A stretch of 64,000 bases of DNA, from the NCBI RefSeq assembly GCF_022170825.1, contig NZ_CP081878.1, positions 1,080,001-1,144,000 on the forward strand, in the 5' to 3' direction. Positions 54,271 to 63,348 of this stretch are shown here, one piece after another. The notes under the pieces are model-generated. The model worked only from the letters and a program-made list of their open reading frames with translations, did no database searches and was not told the DNA's origin. The DNA is from Exiguobacterium acetylicum. GTDB lineage: Bacteria > Bacillota > Bacilli > Exiguobacteriales > Exiguobacteriaceae. Made by a program: the position numbers and the translations under genes. How positions within the stretch are numbered: the stretch's first letter is position 1; each line of letters starts with the position of its first letter.

Positions 54271-54675
54271 TTATTTATACGCTGGCTGTGCAATCGTACG
54301 AAGAACGTCAACACGGTATCGCTTCAAGTCAAGGATATCGAGTCCGATGAACCCGGTATGATCAGTTTCAGAAAAGTAAAACGTAACTCCTTGAAGAAGG
54401 CACGTACTCTTCGGAATCGTATTTCGCAATCGAAGCGAGAAACGATCTGCTAGTTCCTCGTAAAAGAATGCCTTGGAATGAACGTCACGGATCACGTCTG
54501 CTTCCTCGTTAAAAAATTCGATTCCGACGATGCGCGCCTCTTGATCAAAGTCTACGTTAAGGCATTCATTTGCTTCTAGTTCGTCCGTCTCTTTAATTGC
54601 GGGAGTAAATGTTTCTGGGAAGAGATATAGATATCCCATTTCTGCTTCTTGATCATAAGTCATTCGAATCGTCAT
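54271..54675 (-). CDS. DUF2283 family protein
   Basis: 134 residues. The N-terminal 65 residues follow the DUF2283 plan: MTYDQEAEMGYLYL, then LNVDFDQEARIVGIEFFN, a small antiparallel sheet protein with acidic signature. The C-terminal half is not assigned. Function unknown. Convergent with hfq; it would use the same terminator. Confidence 0.72.
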   Translation of the reverse strand: MTIRMTYDQEAEMGYLYLFPETFTPAIKETDELEANECLNVDFDQEARIVGIEFFNEEADVIRDVHSKAFFYEELADRFSLRLRNTIPKSTCLLQGVTFYFSETDHTGFIGLDILDLKRYRVDVLRTIAQPAYK

Positions 54676-54703
54676 TCATGTCACTTCCAAGTCTAATGAT
54701 TTT

Positions 54704-55675
54704 TTACAATAACGGCGTCAGTTCCTCAACCGCCTCTTCATAACGCCGCAGCGAGACATCCTTATAGAGGCATGTCTTCTGCAGGCGTTCTTCTTTCGTC
54801 ATCTCGTCCTGATACGTTTTTAAGATGAAGCTGTTGCGTAACATCGACGGGGTCAAAATCCGTTTGTTATCCGACCGTTCATTCAGCTGACGCATCATCT
54901 TCGTGATCATGACGATCGACAATTGCTTCGGGGCATTCTTACTGTAGACCCAGCGGAATGTCATCCGGGCGAAGTCGAACGCAACGAAAAAGGGATCGGT
55001 ACTGTTATAACGGGGGCGAACTGGCTCCGGGATCGTCTTCAAGTATCGTAACATGATATCTTGATCTTCCCGCTCGAGATGAAGCAAGTAGCGGTTGCCG
55101 AGTCGATCGTGGACGGTCATCTCTTGCTGGGCGAAGTTGAGATCGTGCATCTTTAAGCCGATGATGTGATGGACGCGTAAGCCGTAGCGATAAAACAGGC
55201 GGAGAATCAGTTCGTTTCGATCGATTAAAAACGGACGTGCTTTCAATTGATGTTCTGTCAGTCCGCGGTCAGATTGATTCGTCCGGACCAATTGCTCGTA
55301 TTCTTTGAAGGAAGCGACATGTTTTGCCGTCAATTCGTGCGTCGGTTGTGCGTATTCAATCAGCTTTGCTTTCGTCTGCCGAATCTGGTAATTGACTTGA
55401 TTGATGACGGTGACGATTCGGGCAACCGTCGCTTGCTGGTAGAGTTTTTCTTCGATCAAATATTCATTGATGAACGTCTTCCAGGTTTCGATTGAAATCG
55501 CCTTGAAATCGTCAATCGTCTCGAGCGGTTGATCTACATCCGTCATGTAACGATGGACTTCGATTAAATCATACCGATAGCGCCGGACGGTCGAAAGTTG
55601 ACGTCCACTTGTCGTTAAATAAAACAGATAGCGTTCAATGAACTCTGGAAGCGTATACGACTGCTCGCGTGCCAT
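54704..55675 (-). CDS. Tyrosine recombinase-like protein with altered catalytic residues
   Basis: 323 residues. The N-terminal SAM-like DNA-binding domain (PEFIERYLFYLTTSGRQLSTVRRYRYDL) is followed by a catalytic-like domain with the first Arg in RYGLRVHHIIGL. The usual HxLRH block reads SMLRNS, so the first His is Ser and the second His is Asn. The LGH segment reads LYK. A Tyr remains near the C terminus (LRRYEEA). It may therefore be a DNA-binding protein or a much weakened recombinase rather than an active integrase. The start at 55675 has GGAAGGAAAACC upstream. There are no phage or transposon genes beside it. Confidence 0.72.
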   Translation of the reverse strand: MAREQSYTLPEFIERYLFYLTTSGRQLSTVRRYRYDLIEVHRYMTDVDQPLETIDDFKAISIETWKTFINEYLIEEKLYQQATVARIVTVINQVNYQIRQTKAKLIEYAQPTHELTAKHVASFKEYEQLVRTNQSDRGLTEHQLKARPFLIDRNELILRLFYRYGLRVHHIIGLKMHDLNFAQQEMTVHDRLGNRYLLHLEREDQDIMLRYLKTIPEPVRPRYNSTDPFFVAFDFARMTFRWVYSKNAPKQLSIVMITKMMRQLNERSDNKRILTPSMLRNSFILKTYQDEMTKEERLQKTCLYKDVSLRRYEEAVEELTPLL

Positions 55676-55745
55676 GGTTTTCCTTCCCTTCATCGTAGTG
55701 TTTCTTCCATCATAAACCGAACGGATGTTTCCTGTCCAAAAAAGT

Positions 55746-55774
55746 TCAGACGAACCGGTGCCTGTGGTATGATA
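55746..55774 (+). promoter_or_regulatory. SigA promoter of hflX
   Basis: TTCAGA (55746-55751), 17-base spacer, TATGAT (55769-55774). Confidence 0.6.
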
Positions 55775-55814
55775 AAGGGCGCAGTACGTCTTTACTCGTG
55801 AAAGGAATGATATT

Positions 55815-57056
55815 ATGTCAGAACGCGTCATCGTCGTTGGTTGCCAGCTCCCCGGTGTACCGGACCATGTCTATGAAGAATCGGTCGCGGAGCTCGAAGC
55901 ACTCGTAACGACTGCGCATGGTGTCGTCGTCGGTCGTTTGGATCAAAAACGACAAGCGATTGACCGCCGTACGTTCATCGGAAAAGGAAAGGTTGAAGAA
56001 CTCGTTGCGTTAGCAGACGAACTTGAACCTGATTTAATCATATTCAATGCCGAGGTCACGCCCGGTCAGATGAAAAATATTCGGATCGCCTTATCAGACC
56101 CGGAAGCGATCAAATTGATTGACCGGACACAGTTGATCCTCGATATCTTCGCTGGACGTGCCCAGTCACGCGAAGGGAAATTGCAGGTAGAACTGGCACA
56201 GATGAGTTATCTCTTACCACGCCTCGCGGGACAGGGAACACAACTGTCGCGCCTTGGTGGAGGAATCGGAACACGTGGACCAGGTGAGTCAAAACTCGAG
56301 ACGGATCGCCGTCATATCCGTCGTCGGGTTGATGAGATCTCGAAACAACTCGAGACATCCGTTGCTCACCGTGCCCGTTACCGGGAACGTCGCAAAGAAA
56401 ATCAGACGTTCCAAATCGCACTCGTCGGTTATACGAATGCCGGCAAGTCAACGATCTTCAACCGGTTGACACAAGCCGACACATACGAAAAGGATGAGTT
56501 GTTCGCGACGCTCGATCCGTTGACGCGTCAAGTTGATTTGCCAGAAGGTGGTCAAATCCTTCTGACGGATACGGTTGGTTTCATTCAAGATCTCCCGACG
56601 AAGTTGATCGCCGCATTCCGTTCGACACTCGAAGAAGTGCTTGAAGCGGACTTGATCCTCCACGTCGTTGATGCGTCGAGTGAGCATTATTTGAATCAGA
56701 TGCAGACGACGAACGATGTCCTCGATGAACTCGGTGCTGGTGACATCCCGCAACTGGAAGTCTACAACAAGAAAGACCAACTGAACCGCTTGTTCACAGG
56801 CGGGAAGCTGTTGATCTCTGCGCTTGATCCGCAGGACATCGAGCGCTTGATTGAAGAAATCGAACGTTCGATCAGCGAAATCCTCGAGTATCTCGAGATT
56901 CGCATTCCGGTTGATGGTTTTGCCCATTACAATCCGGCGAAGGAAGTCATGATGAACTTGAAAGAATCGTTTGAAGAAGATGGTTCCGTCATTCTAAAAG
57001 GTTACTTGCGTAAAGATACGCGGCTCTACGCGACATTGAAACAATACGAGGTGTAA
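55815..57056 (+). CDS. hflX: GTPase HflX
   Basis: 413 residues. HflX N-terminal domain with GKGKVEELVALADELEPDLIIFNAEVTPGQ and the Gly-rich helix LSRLGGGIGTRGPGESKLE. The GTPase domain from about 200 shows G1 GYTNAGKST, G3 DTVGFIQDLP and G4 NKKD. It binds the 50S ribosome and rescues or splits stalled ribosomes after stress. The next gene begins 2 bases after its stop. Confidence 0.95.
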   Translation: MSERVIVVGCQLPGVPDHVYEESVAELEALVTTAHGVVVGRLDQKRQAIDRRTFIGKGKVEELVALADELEPDLIIFNAEVTPGQMKNIRIALSDPEAIKLIDRTQLILDIFAGRAQSREGKLQVELAQMSYLLPRLAGQGTQLSRLGGGIGTRGPGESKLETDRRHIRRRVDEISKQLETSVAHRARYRERRKENQTFQIALVGYTNAGKSTIFNRLTQADTYEKDELFATLDPLTRQVDLPEGGQILLTDTVGFIQDLPTKLIAAFRSTLEEVLEADLILHVVDASSEHYLNQMQTTNDVLDELGAGDIPQLEVYNKKDQLNRLFTGGKLLISALDPQDIERLIEEIERSISEILEYLEIRIPVDGFAHYNPAKEVMMNLKESFEEDGSVILKGYLRKDTRLYATLKQYEV

Positions 57057-57058
57057 AC

Positions 57059-58336
57059 ATGTTTTCAGAATTAACCCATTACGAAACCCTCCGTCCACTC
57101 ATTGACCGGGCGGAGGAACAGATCGCACCGTACGTCAAGAAGGCGCAAGAGGTCGCGGAATATAATCAATTCCGTGTCCTCGATGCGTTCCGACGTCACA
57201 AGGTCAGTGATTTTCATTTCATGCCGTCAACAGGCTACGGCTACAACGATGAAGGGCGCGATACGCTCGAGCGGATCTATGCCGATGTCTTCGGGGCGGA
57301 AGCCGGTCTTTGTCGTCCACAAATCATCAGCGGGACGCACGCAATCGGTATCGCGTTGTTCGGGTTGTTGTTGCCGGGCGATGAGTTGCTCTATATCACA
57401 GGAAAACCATACGACACGCTTGAAGAGATCGTCGGGATTCGTGGTGACGGACGCGGTTCATTAAAGGAACTGGGCGTCCACTATGATGTCGTCGAGATGA
57501 AAAACGCCGAGACGATTGACGTACAGGCTGTTCTCGAACGGATCACACCACAGACGAAAGTCGTCGGAATCCAGCGTTCAAAAGGATATGCGACACGTCG
57601 CAGTCTACCAGTTAGCGAAATCGGTGAGGCAATCGCTGCCATTAAAGCCGTTCATCCGCATGTCTTGATCTTCGTCGATAACTGTTATGGTGAGTTCGTC
57701 GAGACGATCGAACCGACGCATGTCGGGGCGGACTTGATGGCAGGATCGTTGATTAAGAACCCAGGTGGTGGTCTTGCGAAGACCGGTGGTTATCTCGTCG
57801 GGCGGACCGACTTGATTGAACGAGCATCGTTCCGGATGACGACACCAGGAATCGGAGCGGAAGCCGGTCCTTCGCTATCCGCACTTCCAGATATGTATCA
57901 AGGGTTCTACATGGCACCGCATACGGTCAGTCAAGCATTGATGGGCGCGATGTTTACGTCGAGCATGCTCGGTCAGTTCGGCTTTGACACGGCACCGCAT
58001 CATACAGCAGAACGGACGGATTTGATTCAATCGGTCTCGTTTCATGCACCGGAGCCGATGATTGCCTTCTGTCAGGCGATTCAAGCTGCTTCACCCGTCA
58101 ATGCACATGCGTTACCGATTCCGGATTATATGCCGGGATATGCGGACGATGTCATCATGGCAGCAGGAACATTCGTACAAGGTTCATCGATCGAGTTGTC
58201 AGCGGATGGTCCGATCCGAGCGCCGTATACCGCGTACGTTCAAGGTGGTTTGACGTATAGTCACGTCAAGATCGCCATCATCTCAGCCGTCAATCATTTG
58301 ATGGAAAAACAATTAATTCCAGAAAAAAACGTTTAA
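57059..58336 (+). CDS. ynbB: PLP-dependent YnbB family protein (aluminium-resistance/methionine gamma-lyase-like)
   Basis: 425 residues of the cystathionine-lyase-like PLP superfamily, conserved between hflX and glnR in Bacilli. Seen: FHFMPSTGYGYNDEGRDTLERIYADVFGAE, IISGTHAI, FVDNCYGEFVE and the PLP lysine in GSLIKNPGGG. The family is often annotated as aluminium resistance protein, but its reaction is not established. Confidence 0.88.
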   Translation: MFSELTHYETLRPLIDRAEEQIAPYVKKAQEVAEYNQFRVLDAFRRHKVSDFHFMPSTGYGYNDEGRDTLERIYADVFGAEAGLCRPQIISGTHAIGIALFGLLLPGDELLYITGKPYDTLEEIVGIRGDGRGSLKELGVHYDVVEMKNAETIDVQAVLERITPQTKVVGIQRSKGYATRRSLPVSEIGEAIAAIKAVHPHVLIFVDNCYGEFVETIEPTHVGADLMAGSLIKNPGGGLAKTGGYLVGRTDLIERASFRMTTPGIGAEAGPSLSALPDMYQGFYMAPHTVSQALMGAMFTSSMLGQFGFDTAPHHTAERTDLIQSVSFHAPEPMIAFCQAIQAASPVNAHALPIPDYMPGYADDVIMAAGTFVQGSSIELSADGPIRAPYTAYVQGGLTYSHVKIAIISAVNHLMEKQLIPEKNV

Positions 58337-58397
58337 TACTAGAATATCTCGTGAAAAGACCTCTGAACGACTTCATGTCAAGTGATTAAAAAAGTTG

Positions 58398-58414
58398 TGT
58401 TAACTTTTCTTACA
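58398..58414 (+). promoter_or_regulatory. GlnR/TnrA binding site
   Basis: TGTTAACTTTTCTTACA is a perfect match to TGTNAN7TNACA, ending 4 bases before the -35 box of the glnRA promoter. Confidence 0.85.
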
Positions 58415-58418
58415 TCGC

Positions 58419-58447
58419 TTGACAAGTTGCCTGACAGAGGTTTATTC
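58419..58447 (+). promoter_or_regulatory. SigA promoter of glnRA
   Basis: TTGACA (58419-58424), 17-base spacer, TTATTC (58442-58447); TATTCT with an 18-base spacer is the alternative -10. Confidence 0.65.
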
Positions 58448-58476
58448 TCATGGAGTAAGGAAAAAGGAGGAACCAC

Positions 58477-58875
58477 ATGGCAGACTCATCACGCCAGTCC
58501 AAGCCACTATTTCCCATCGGAGTCGTTCAAGAGTTGACCGCGTTATCTGCCCGCCAGATCCGATACTACGAAGAACAGGGACTGATCAAGCCGGAGCGGA
58601 CAGAGACGAAGCGTCGCCTCTATTCGTTCAACGATGTCGATCGCCTGTTGTCGATCAAGGAATACCTGGATCAAGGACTGAATATCGCAGGGATCAAATT
58701 GATTTTTGAAAACGATCTCGTCAAACGCGAACGCGTTGCGGAGAGCGTCGTCGAGACGCGCCCGGAACTATCTGACGGCGAATTGTATAAACTCCTGAAA
58801 AATGAATTGAAGGAAGCAGGACGACATGGAAAGACGTCGCTCATCCAAGGTGAGCTCGGGCGTTTCTTCAAGTAA
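58477..58875 (+). CDS. glnR: Nitrogen repressor GlnR
   Basis: 132-residue MerR-family regulator. The winged helix reads LSARQIRYYEEQGLIKPERTETKRRLYSFNDVDRLL; the C-terminal tail (LIQGELGRFFK) is the part that senses feedback-inhibited glutamine synthetase in Bacillus. It is followed by glnA after 45 bases, and a perfect GlnR site precedes the promoter, so autoregulation is expected when nitrogen is plentiful. Confidence 0.95.
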   Translation: MADSSRQSKPLFPIGVVQELTALSARQIRYYEEQGLIKPERTETKRRLYSFNDVDRLLSIKEYLDQGLNIAGIKLIFENDLVKRERVAESVVETRPELSDGELYKLLKNELKEAGRHGKTSLIQGELGRFFK

Positions 58876-58920
58876 GGACCTGTTACCATATAAAAACGAA
58901 TCGGAGAGGGGATTTGTCAC

Positions 58921-60267
58921 ATGACACGTCGCAACATTACACGAGAAGACATTTTGAAAATCGCTAAAGCTGAGGATGTACGCTTTATTCGCTTACAGTT
59001 CACAGATATCCTCGGAACGATCAAGAACGTTGAGATTCCAGTAAGCCAATTGGAAAAAGCACTTGATAACAAAATGATGTTCGATGGTTCATCGATCGAA
59101 GGATTCGTCCGGATTGAAGAATCAGATATGTATCTCTTCCCAGACTTGAACACATGGGTCGTCTTCCCATGGACAGAAGATGGAACAGGGAAAGTTGCAC
59201 GTTTAATCTGTGACATCCACAATCCGGATGGCACGCCGTTCGCAGGAGACCCACGTGGTCAGCTCAAACGGGTACTTAAAGAGATGGAAGAGCTCGGGTT
59301 CTCATCATTCAACGTTGGACCAGAGCCAGAATTCTTCCTCTTCAAGAAAGATGAAAAAGGCCGTCCGACACTTGAGTTGAATGACCAAGGTGGATACTTC
59401 GACCTCGCACCAGTCGACCTCGGAGAGAACTGCCGTAAAGAGATCGTCATCGAGCTCGAGAACATGGGCTTTGAAATCGAAGCATCGCACCACGAAGTCG
59501 CGCCAGGTCAGCACGAAATCGACTTCAAATATGCGGATGCGATCACGACAGCGGATAACATCCAAACGTTCAAACTCGTCGTCAAGACGATTGCTGCGAA
59601 GCACAACTTGCACGCGACATTCATGCCAAAACCACTCTTCGGTGTCAACGGATCAGGAATGCACGCGAACATGTCGCTCTTCAAAGGCAACGAGAACGTC
59701 TTCTTCGACGAAGGCAACGAAGACATGCAATTGTCGGATGATGCACGTGCGTTCACAGCGGGTATCCTCAAACACGCTCGTGCGTTCACAGCAGTTTGTA
59801 ACCCGACAGTCAACTCATACAAACGTCTCGTTCCTGGCTACGAAGCACCTTGCTACGTCGCATGGTCAGCACGTAACCGTTCACCACTCGTCCGTGTTCC
59901 TGCAGCACGTGGACTCTCGACGCGTATCGAAGTTCGTTCAGTCGACCCAGCAGCAAACCCGTACCTCGCACTTGCGACATTGCTTGCTTCAGGTCTTGAC
60001 GGAATCAAGAACAACTTGAAAGCACCGGCTCCAATCGACCGCAACATCTACGTTATGGACAAACCGGAACGCGTTGCAAACGGAATTGATGATCTTCCAT
60101 CAACACTCAGCCACGCACTAGAAGTTCTGAAAGCGGATGACGTCGTCATGCACGCTCTCGGCGATCACATCGCAGAGCACTTCGTTGAATTGAAAGAAAT
60201 CGAATGGGATATGTTCCGGACACAAGTCACGGAATGGGAACGCGATCAGTACATGGTCTTGTTCTAA
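58921..60267 (+). CDS. glnA: Glutamine synthetase type I (alpha)
   Basis: 448 residues. It makes glutamine from glutamate, ammonia and ATP. Seen: [43 protein letters not shown] and RVPAARG. The short length and lack of an adenylylation loop tyrosine motif fit the Gram-positive GSI-alpha type, which is controlled by GlnR/TnrA and feedback inhibition rather than adenylylation. Strong codon bias suggests high expression. Confidence 0.97.
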   Translation: MTRRNITREDILKIAKAEDVRFIRLQFTDILGTIKNVEIPVSQLEKALDNKMMFDGSSIEGFVRIEESDMYLFPDLNTWVVFPWTEDGTGKVARLICDIHNPDGTPFAGDPRGQLKRVLKEMEELGFSSFNVGPEPEFFLFKKDEKGRPTLELNDQGGYFDLAPVDLGENCRKEIVIELENMGFEIEASHHEVAPGQHEIDFKYADAITTADNIQTFKLVVKTIAAKHNLHATFMPKPLFGVNGSGMHANMSLFKGNENVFFDEGNEDMQLSDDARAFTAGILKHARAFTAVCNPTVNSYKRLVPGYEAPCYVAWSARNRSPLVRVPAARGLSTRIEVRSVDPAANPYLALATLLASGLDGIKNNLKAPAPIDRNIYVMDKPERVANGIDDLPSTLSHALEVLKADDVVMHALGDHIAEHFVELKEIEWDMFRTQVTEWERDQYMVLF

Positions 60268-60275
60268 TCTAACTC

Positions 60276-60312
60276 AAGCACTTTTGGACTTCTGTCCGGA
60301 AGTGCTTTTTTT
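60276..60312 (+). terminator. Terminator of the glnRA operon
   Basis: AAGCACTTTTGGAC / GTCCGGAAGTGCTT stem with a T run. Confidence 0.88.
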
Positions 60313-60389
60313 ATTTGTAATGGAAAAACAGGGATTGACGGTGGGACGTGGAAAAGAAACAACAGCAAGAAATAGGGAGGCGAGACGTA

Positions 60390-60626
60390 ATGAAGAAGGG
60401 ATATGAAGGCAAAGAGATCACGGTCTATTTTGATTCGGAAGTCTGCATTCACTCAGGTCATTGTGTACGAAGTCTACCAACTGTCTTTGATGTCAAACGA
60501 CGTCCGTGGATTGAAGCGGACGGAGCACCGGTCGAAGACGTCATGCGGGTCGTCGACGGTTGTCCGAGCGGTGCCTTATCTTATGAACGGAGGGAAGCGA
60601 ATGGAGCTGAAACGAGCGGAACGTAA
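60390..60626 (+). CDS. Small (4Fe-4S)-binding-like protein (YjdI-like)
   Basis: 78 residues of the divergent mono-cluster ferredoxin family, with cysteines in CIHSGHC and DGCPSGAL, and the conserved RRPWIEADGA between them. Only three cysteines are in the motif, so the cluster type is not certain. The ATG at 60390 has GGGAGG 8-9 bases upstream. It overlaps the acetyltransferase gene by 26 bases; Bacillus has the same pair as yjdI-yjdJ. Confidence 0.82.
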   Translation: MKKGYEGKEITVYFDSEVCIHSGHCVRSLPTVFDVKRRPWIEADGAPVEDVMRVVDGCPSGALSYERREANGAETSGT

Positions 60627-60876
60627 AATCGAAGCCCATCATGAGGGCACAGTGATCGGGGAAATCACCTATAGTGACACGAACAACGGCATGTGGATCA
60701 TCGACCACACGTATGTGGATCCCGCGCACCGGAATCAACAAATCGGGGAACAACTCGTTGCTGAGATCGTCAACTGGGCACGGGAAGCAAACATCAAACT
60801 GTTACCGTTATGTCCGTTTGCGAAAAAAGAGTTTGAACATCAATCGGATTATCAGGACGTACAAGCAAATACGTGA
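60601..60876 (+). CDS. Small GNAT-type N-acetyltransferase (YjdJ-like)
   Basis: 91 residues of the short acetyltransferase group. MWIIDHTYVDPAHRNQQIGEQLVAEIVNWAREANIKLLPLCPFAKKEF contains the acetyl-CoA loop in a minimal form (Q/RxxGxG-like NQQIGEQL) and the CPFAKKEF tail usual for the family. Substrate unknown; presumably acts with its overlapping YjdI-like neighbour. The ATG at 60601 has GGAGGG upstream. Confidence 0.82.
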   Translation: MELKRAERKIEAHHEGTVIGEITYSDTNNGMWIIDHTYVDPAHRNQQIGEQLVAEIVNWAREANIKLLPLCPFAKKEFEHQSDYQDVQANT

Positions 60877-60880
60877 ATAC

Positions 60881-60921
60881 AAAAATCTCCTCCAGTCTCT
60901 CAAGACCAGAGGAGATTTTTT
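60881..60921. terminator. Bidirectional terminator
   Basis: AAAATCTCCTC...GAGGAGATTTTTT with an inner GTCT/AGAC stem, between convergent genes. Confidence 0.88.
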
Positions 60922-60925
60922 CGAG

Positions 60926-61102
60926 TCATTGTTTTTGAGATCTAGTCGTTTTTTTTCGAGAAACAACCATCGCGACGAAATAGGCAACGACGTAGAGCAC
61001 GATCAGTCCTTGTTTTAGCATATAAGGTAGATCCATTTGATTCACCAGTAGAAAACTAGCGCACAATAACATCAAAAAGGACAACAGCCACTTATTCGGC
61101 AT
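60926..61102 (-). CDS. Small membrane protein, 58 residues
   Basis: Two hydrophobic segments (about 5-23 and 32-48) and a basic tail (SRKKTTRSQKQ). The ATG at 61102 is preceded by AAGGAGGTCC, a near-perfect ribosome site; a longer frame from 61126 runs through that site. I do not recognise a family. The terminator at 60881-60921 serves it. Confidence 0.72.
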   Translation of the reverse strand: MPNKWLLSFLMLLCASFLLVNQMDLPYMLKQGLIVLYVVAYFVAMVVSRKKTTRSQKQ

Positions 61103-61143
61103 ATTAGGACCTCCTTCACTATCCATTTATTTCTATTTAAGAA

Positions 61144-61172
61144 TAGCACAAGATTGATATCAAATCGTGCTA
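61144..61172 (-). terminator. Terminator-like imperfect palindrome after azlD
   Basis: TAGCAC...GTGCTA with inner GATT/AATC around GATATC. On the minus strand it is followed by a TTCTTA stretch, so it may be a weak terminator for azlCD or an operator for the small gene. Confidence 0.35.
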
Positions 61173-61193
61173 AAGGAAAGAATAGTAGATTAG

Positions 61194-61520
61194 TTATAGA
61201 TACAGCCGTAGAAACGCCATCGTGACGACACCGGTGACGACCGTCCAGGATAAACTTTTACTGAAAATCGCGATGGCCATCGTCGGTAGTGCTGCGAAGA
61301 CGTGAAGCGTCGAAACAGTGGGGAACGCATCGTCTTGCGCGATCAGTAGATTTTGAAAGAAGAGCGCACCGAGTAAGCAGACCGGAATGAAGGAGAGCCA
61401 TTCCGTTACGAGGCGCGGTAACGTCAGTCCGTGAAGGACTAGAAATGGTAAAACGCGTGGAATCCAAGTGACGAGTCCACAAGCTAAAAAGAGAGCAATT
61501 AATTCTGGACGGATTTCCAT
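61194..61520 (-). CDS. azlD: Branched-chain amino acid exporter, small subunit (AzlD)
   Basis: 108 residues with about four hydrophobic segments and the AzlD pattern TWIPRVLPFLVL. Works with AzlC to export branched-chain amino acids or their analogues. The start at 61520 lies 22 bases inside the end of azlC; a longer frame to 61637 would overlap azlC far more and has no family similarity. Confidence 0.85.
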   Translation of the reverse strand: MEIRPELIALFLACGLVTWIPRVLPFLVLHGLTLPRLVTEWLSFIPVCLLGALFFQNLLIAQDDAFPTVSTLHVFAALPTMAIAIFSKSLSWTVVTGVVTMAFLRLYL

Positions 61521-62200
61521 CGTGTGATCACGACTCCTATACTTGCACCACCAAGCGTCGCACAAAGAACAGCGACTTCTGGAGAAAAGTAGCGCATGGT
61601 TATGTAAAGCAAAAACATGACGATCAGTAGGAGGCAACTATTCACGGCAATGCGGGAACGTTCTCCTTCGAACTGTAAGTACAATAAGCCAATGAACATT
61701 GCTGTCAGTGCAAAATCGAGACCGAATCGCTCGGGATCAGGAAACCAACTACCGACAAGGGCGCCGAGAATGGTTGCTATGATCCAGCTGAGATACGCAG
61801 TCAGATTCAAGCCATGCATGAAAGACGGGGAAAGCTTCCCTTTTTGGGCAGTATTCATCGCGACAGCGAACGACTCATCGGTCAGTAGTGTGCCAATGCC
61901 AATCCGATCATTGAGGTGCCGGGTCTCGACATGTGGGGCAAGTGTCAGACTCATTAACAAATGTCTCAGATTGACGATGAATGTCGTTAGAATGATGGCA
62001 GAAGCAGGACTATTCAACAGCAAGAGACTCGTGATGATGAATTGAGCAGCGCCAGCGTAAATGAAGATGGACATGAATCCGACTTCAAAGGGAGTTAAAC
62101 CCGAAGCGCGACCGACGATGCCGGCTGAGAAGCCGATACCGATATAACCAAGGACGGTTGGGAGACAGGCACGAACACCTGCTTGGAAGGCTGATGACAT
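61499..62200 (-). CDS. azlC: Branched-chain amino acid exporter, large subunit (AzlC)
   Basis: 233 residues, the family-typical size, with six or more hydrophobic segments. Seen: GYIGIGFSAGIVGRASGL, SIFIYAGAAQFI and NLRHLLMSL. The start at 62200 has AGAGGAGG 6 bases upstream; the extension to 62233 runs through that site. It is divergent from dhaK. In Bacillus the azl operon is under the Lrp-like AzlB, which is not seen here. Confidence 0.88.
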   Translation of the reverse strand: MSSAFQAGVRACLPTVLGYIGIGFSAGIVGRASGLTPFEVGFMSIFIYAGAAQFIITSLLLLNSPASAIILTTFIVNLRHLLMSLTLAPHVETRHLNDRIGIGTLLTDESFAVAMNTAQKGKLSPSFMHGLNLTAYLSWIIATILGALVGSWFPDPERFGLDFALTAMFIGLLYLQFEGERSRIAVNSCLLLIVMFLLYITMRYFSPEVAVLCATLGGASIGVVITRWKSVQN

Positions 62201-62355
62201 TCGATTCCTCCTCTTTTTAAAAGAGCATAGCATTCATGCGGAATATCGTCACTAACTGGTCAATATTTTCATCGTTTTTTTCGACATATTCGACTTGATT
62301 TAGTGGTAAAGAGTAAGTGGTACGGCAAAATCAGATTGGTAAAGGAGCGTTTTTC

Positions 62356-63324
62356 ATGCACAAATTAATGAAAGATTCAAACCGGTTCGTTTCAGACATG
62401 GTCGACGGACTCGTACTTGCTCACCCTGATTTGTATAAAAAGGTCGAAGGTGTCAACGTCGTGGCACGGAAAGTACCACTCGATGGAAAAGTTGGTCTTG
62501 TCTCTGGTGGGGGAAGTGGTCACGAACCGGCCCATGCGGGATTCGTTGGGGATGGTATGCTTGCTGCAGCTGTATGTGGGGAAGTCTTCACGTCACCAAC
62601 GCCTGATATGGTGCTCGAAGGAATTAAAGCTGCGCATGGAGGGAAAGGCGTATTGCTCGTCGTCAAGAATTACTCTGGTGACGTCATGAACTTTGATATG
62701 GCGAAGGAACTTGCTGAACTTGAGGACATCGAAGTTGATACGGTCGTCGTCAACGATGACATTGCCATCAAAAAAGAAGAAGACCGTCGTGGAGTTGCAG
62801 GGACTATCTTCGTTCATAAGATTGCCGGAGCTGCTGCGGCAGAAGGGAAATCACTGAGTGAAGTCAAAGCAGTCGCGGAAAAGGTCATTCATGGTGTCCG
62901 GTCGATCGGAATGGCGCTCTCGCCATGTTACATGCCAGAGAGCGGGAAACCAGGGTTTGAACTGCATGACGACGAGATGGAGATTGGAATCGGGATTCAT
63001 GGGGAAAAAGGACTCGAACGAAAAGCAGTTGCTTCCGTTGATGCGATCGTCAAAGAGTTGCTCGATCGTCTAACGAAAGAAGTACCGGATAAAAAAGTCG
63101 CTGTCATGGTGAACGGAATGGGCGGAACGCCAGAATCCGAACTGTATATCACGTATAAATACGTCGCGGAAGAACTTCAGGCGCATGGTTACGAGATTGC
63201 CCGTTCGTTCGTCGGCAACTATATGACCTCACTCGAGATGCATGGTTTCTCGATCACGCTTCTACCAGTGGATGATGAACTGCTCGGTTATCTCGACGCA
63301 GAAACAAAAGCGATTGGATTCTAA
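62356..63324 (+). CDS. dhaK: PTS-dependent dihydroxyacetone kinase, DhaK subunit
   Basis: 322 residues. It binds dihydroxyacetone covalently through a histidine, His215 in GIGIHGEKG; SGGGSGHEPAHAGF near residue 50 is the other substrate-binding motif. The phosphate comes from DhaL-ADP, recharged by DhaM. The ATG at 62356 has AAAGGAG 8 bases upstream; the longer frame to 62317 lacks a ribosome site. It heads a dhaK-dhaL-dhaM operon. Confidence 0.93.
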   Translation: MHKLMKDSNRFVSDMVDGLVLAHPDLYKKVEGVNVVARKVPLDGKVGLVSGGGSGHEPAHAGFVGDGMLAAAVCGEVFTSPTPDMVLEGIKAAHGGKGVLLVVKNYSGDVMNFDMAKELAELEDIEVDTVVVNDDIAIKKEEDRRGVAGTIFVHKIAGAAAAEGKSLSEVKAVAEKVIHGVRSIGMALSPCYMPESGKPGFELHDDEMEIGIGIHGEKGLERKAVASVDAIVKELLDRLTKEVPDKKVAVMVNGMGGTPESELYITYKYVAEELQAHGYEIARSFVGNYMTSLEMHGFSITLLPVDDELLGYLDAETKAIGF

Positions 63325-63348
63325 TTTAGATAAACGGGGTGTACTAAT

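Noticed and set aside
54704-55675. An integrated mobile element around the recombinase-like gene
   Set aside because: Flanking genes are conserved core genes, codon use is ordinary, and no attachment-site repeats or cargo genes are seen.
55676-55831. Longer N terminus for the recombinase-like gene, to 55831
   Set aside because: It would run through the hflX promoter and start codon, and the residues added are not recombinase-like; the ATG at 55675 has a good ribosome site.
59381-60019. 212-residue serine/threonine-rich frame inside glnA
   Set aside because: A shadow of the highly biased glnA codons in another frame; biased composition and no ribosome site.
61521-61637. Longer N terminus for AzlD
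   Set aside because: The added residues are antisense-like, Cys/Arg-rich and unlike AzlD, and would overlap azlC by more than 130 bases.
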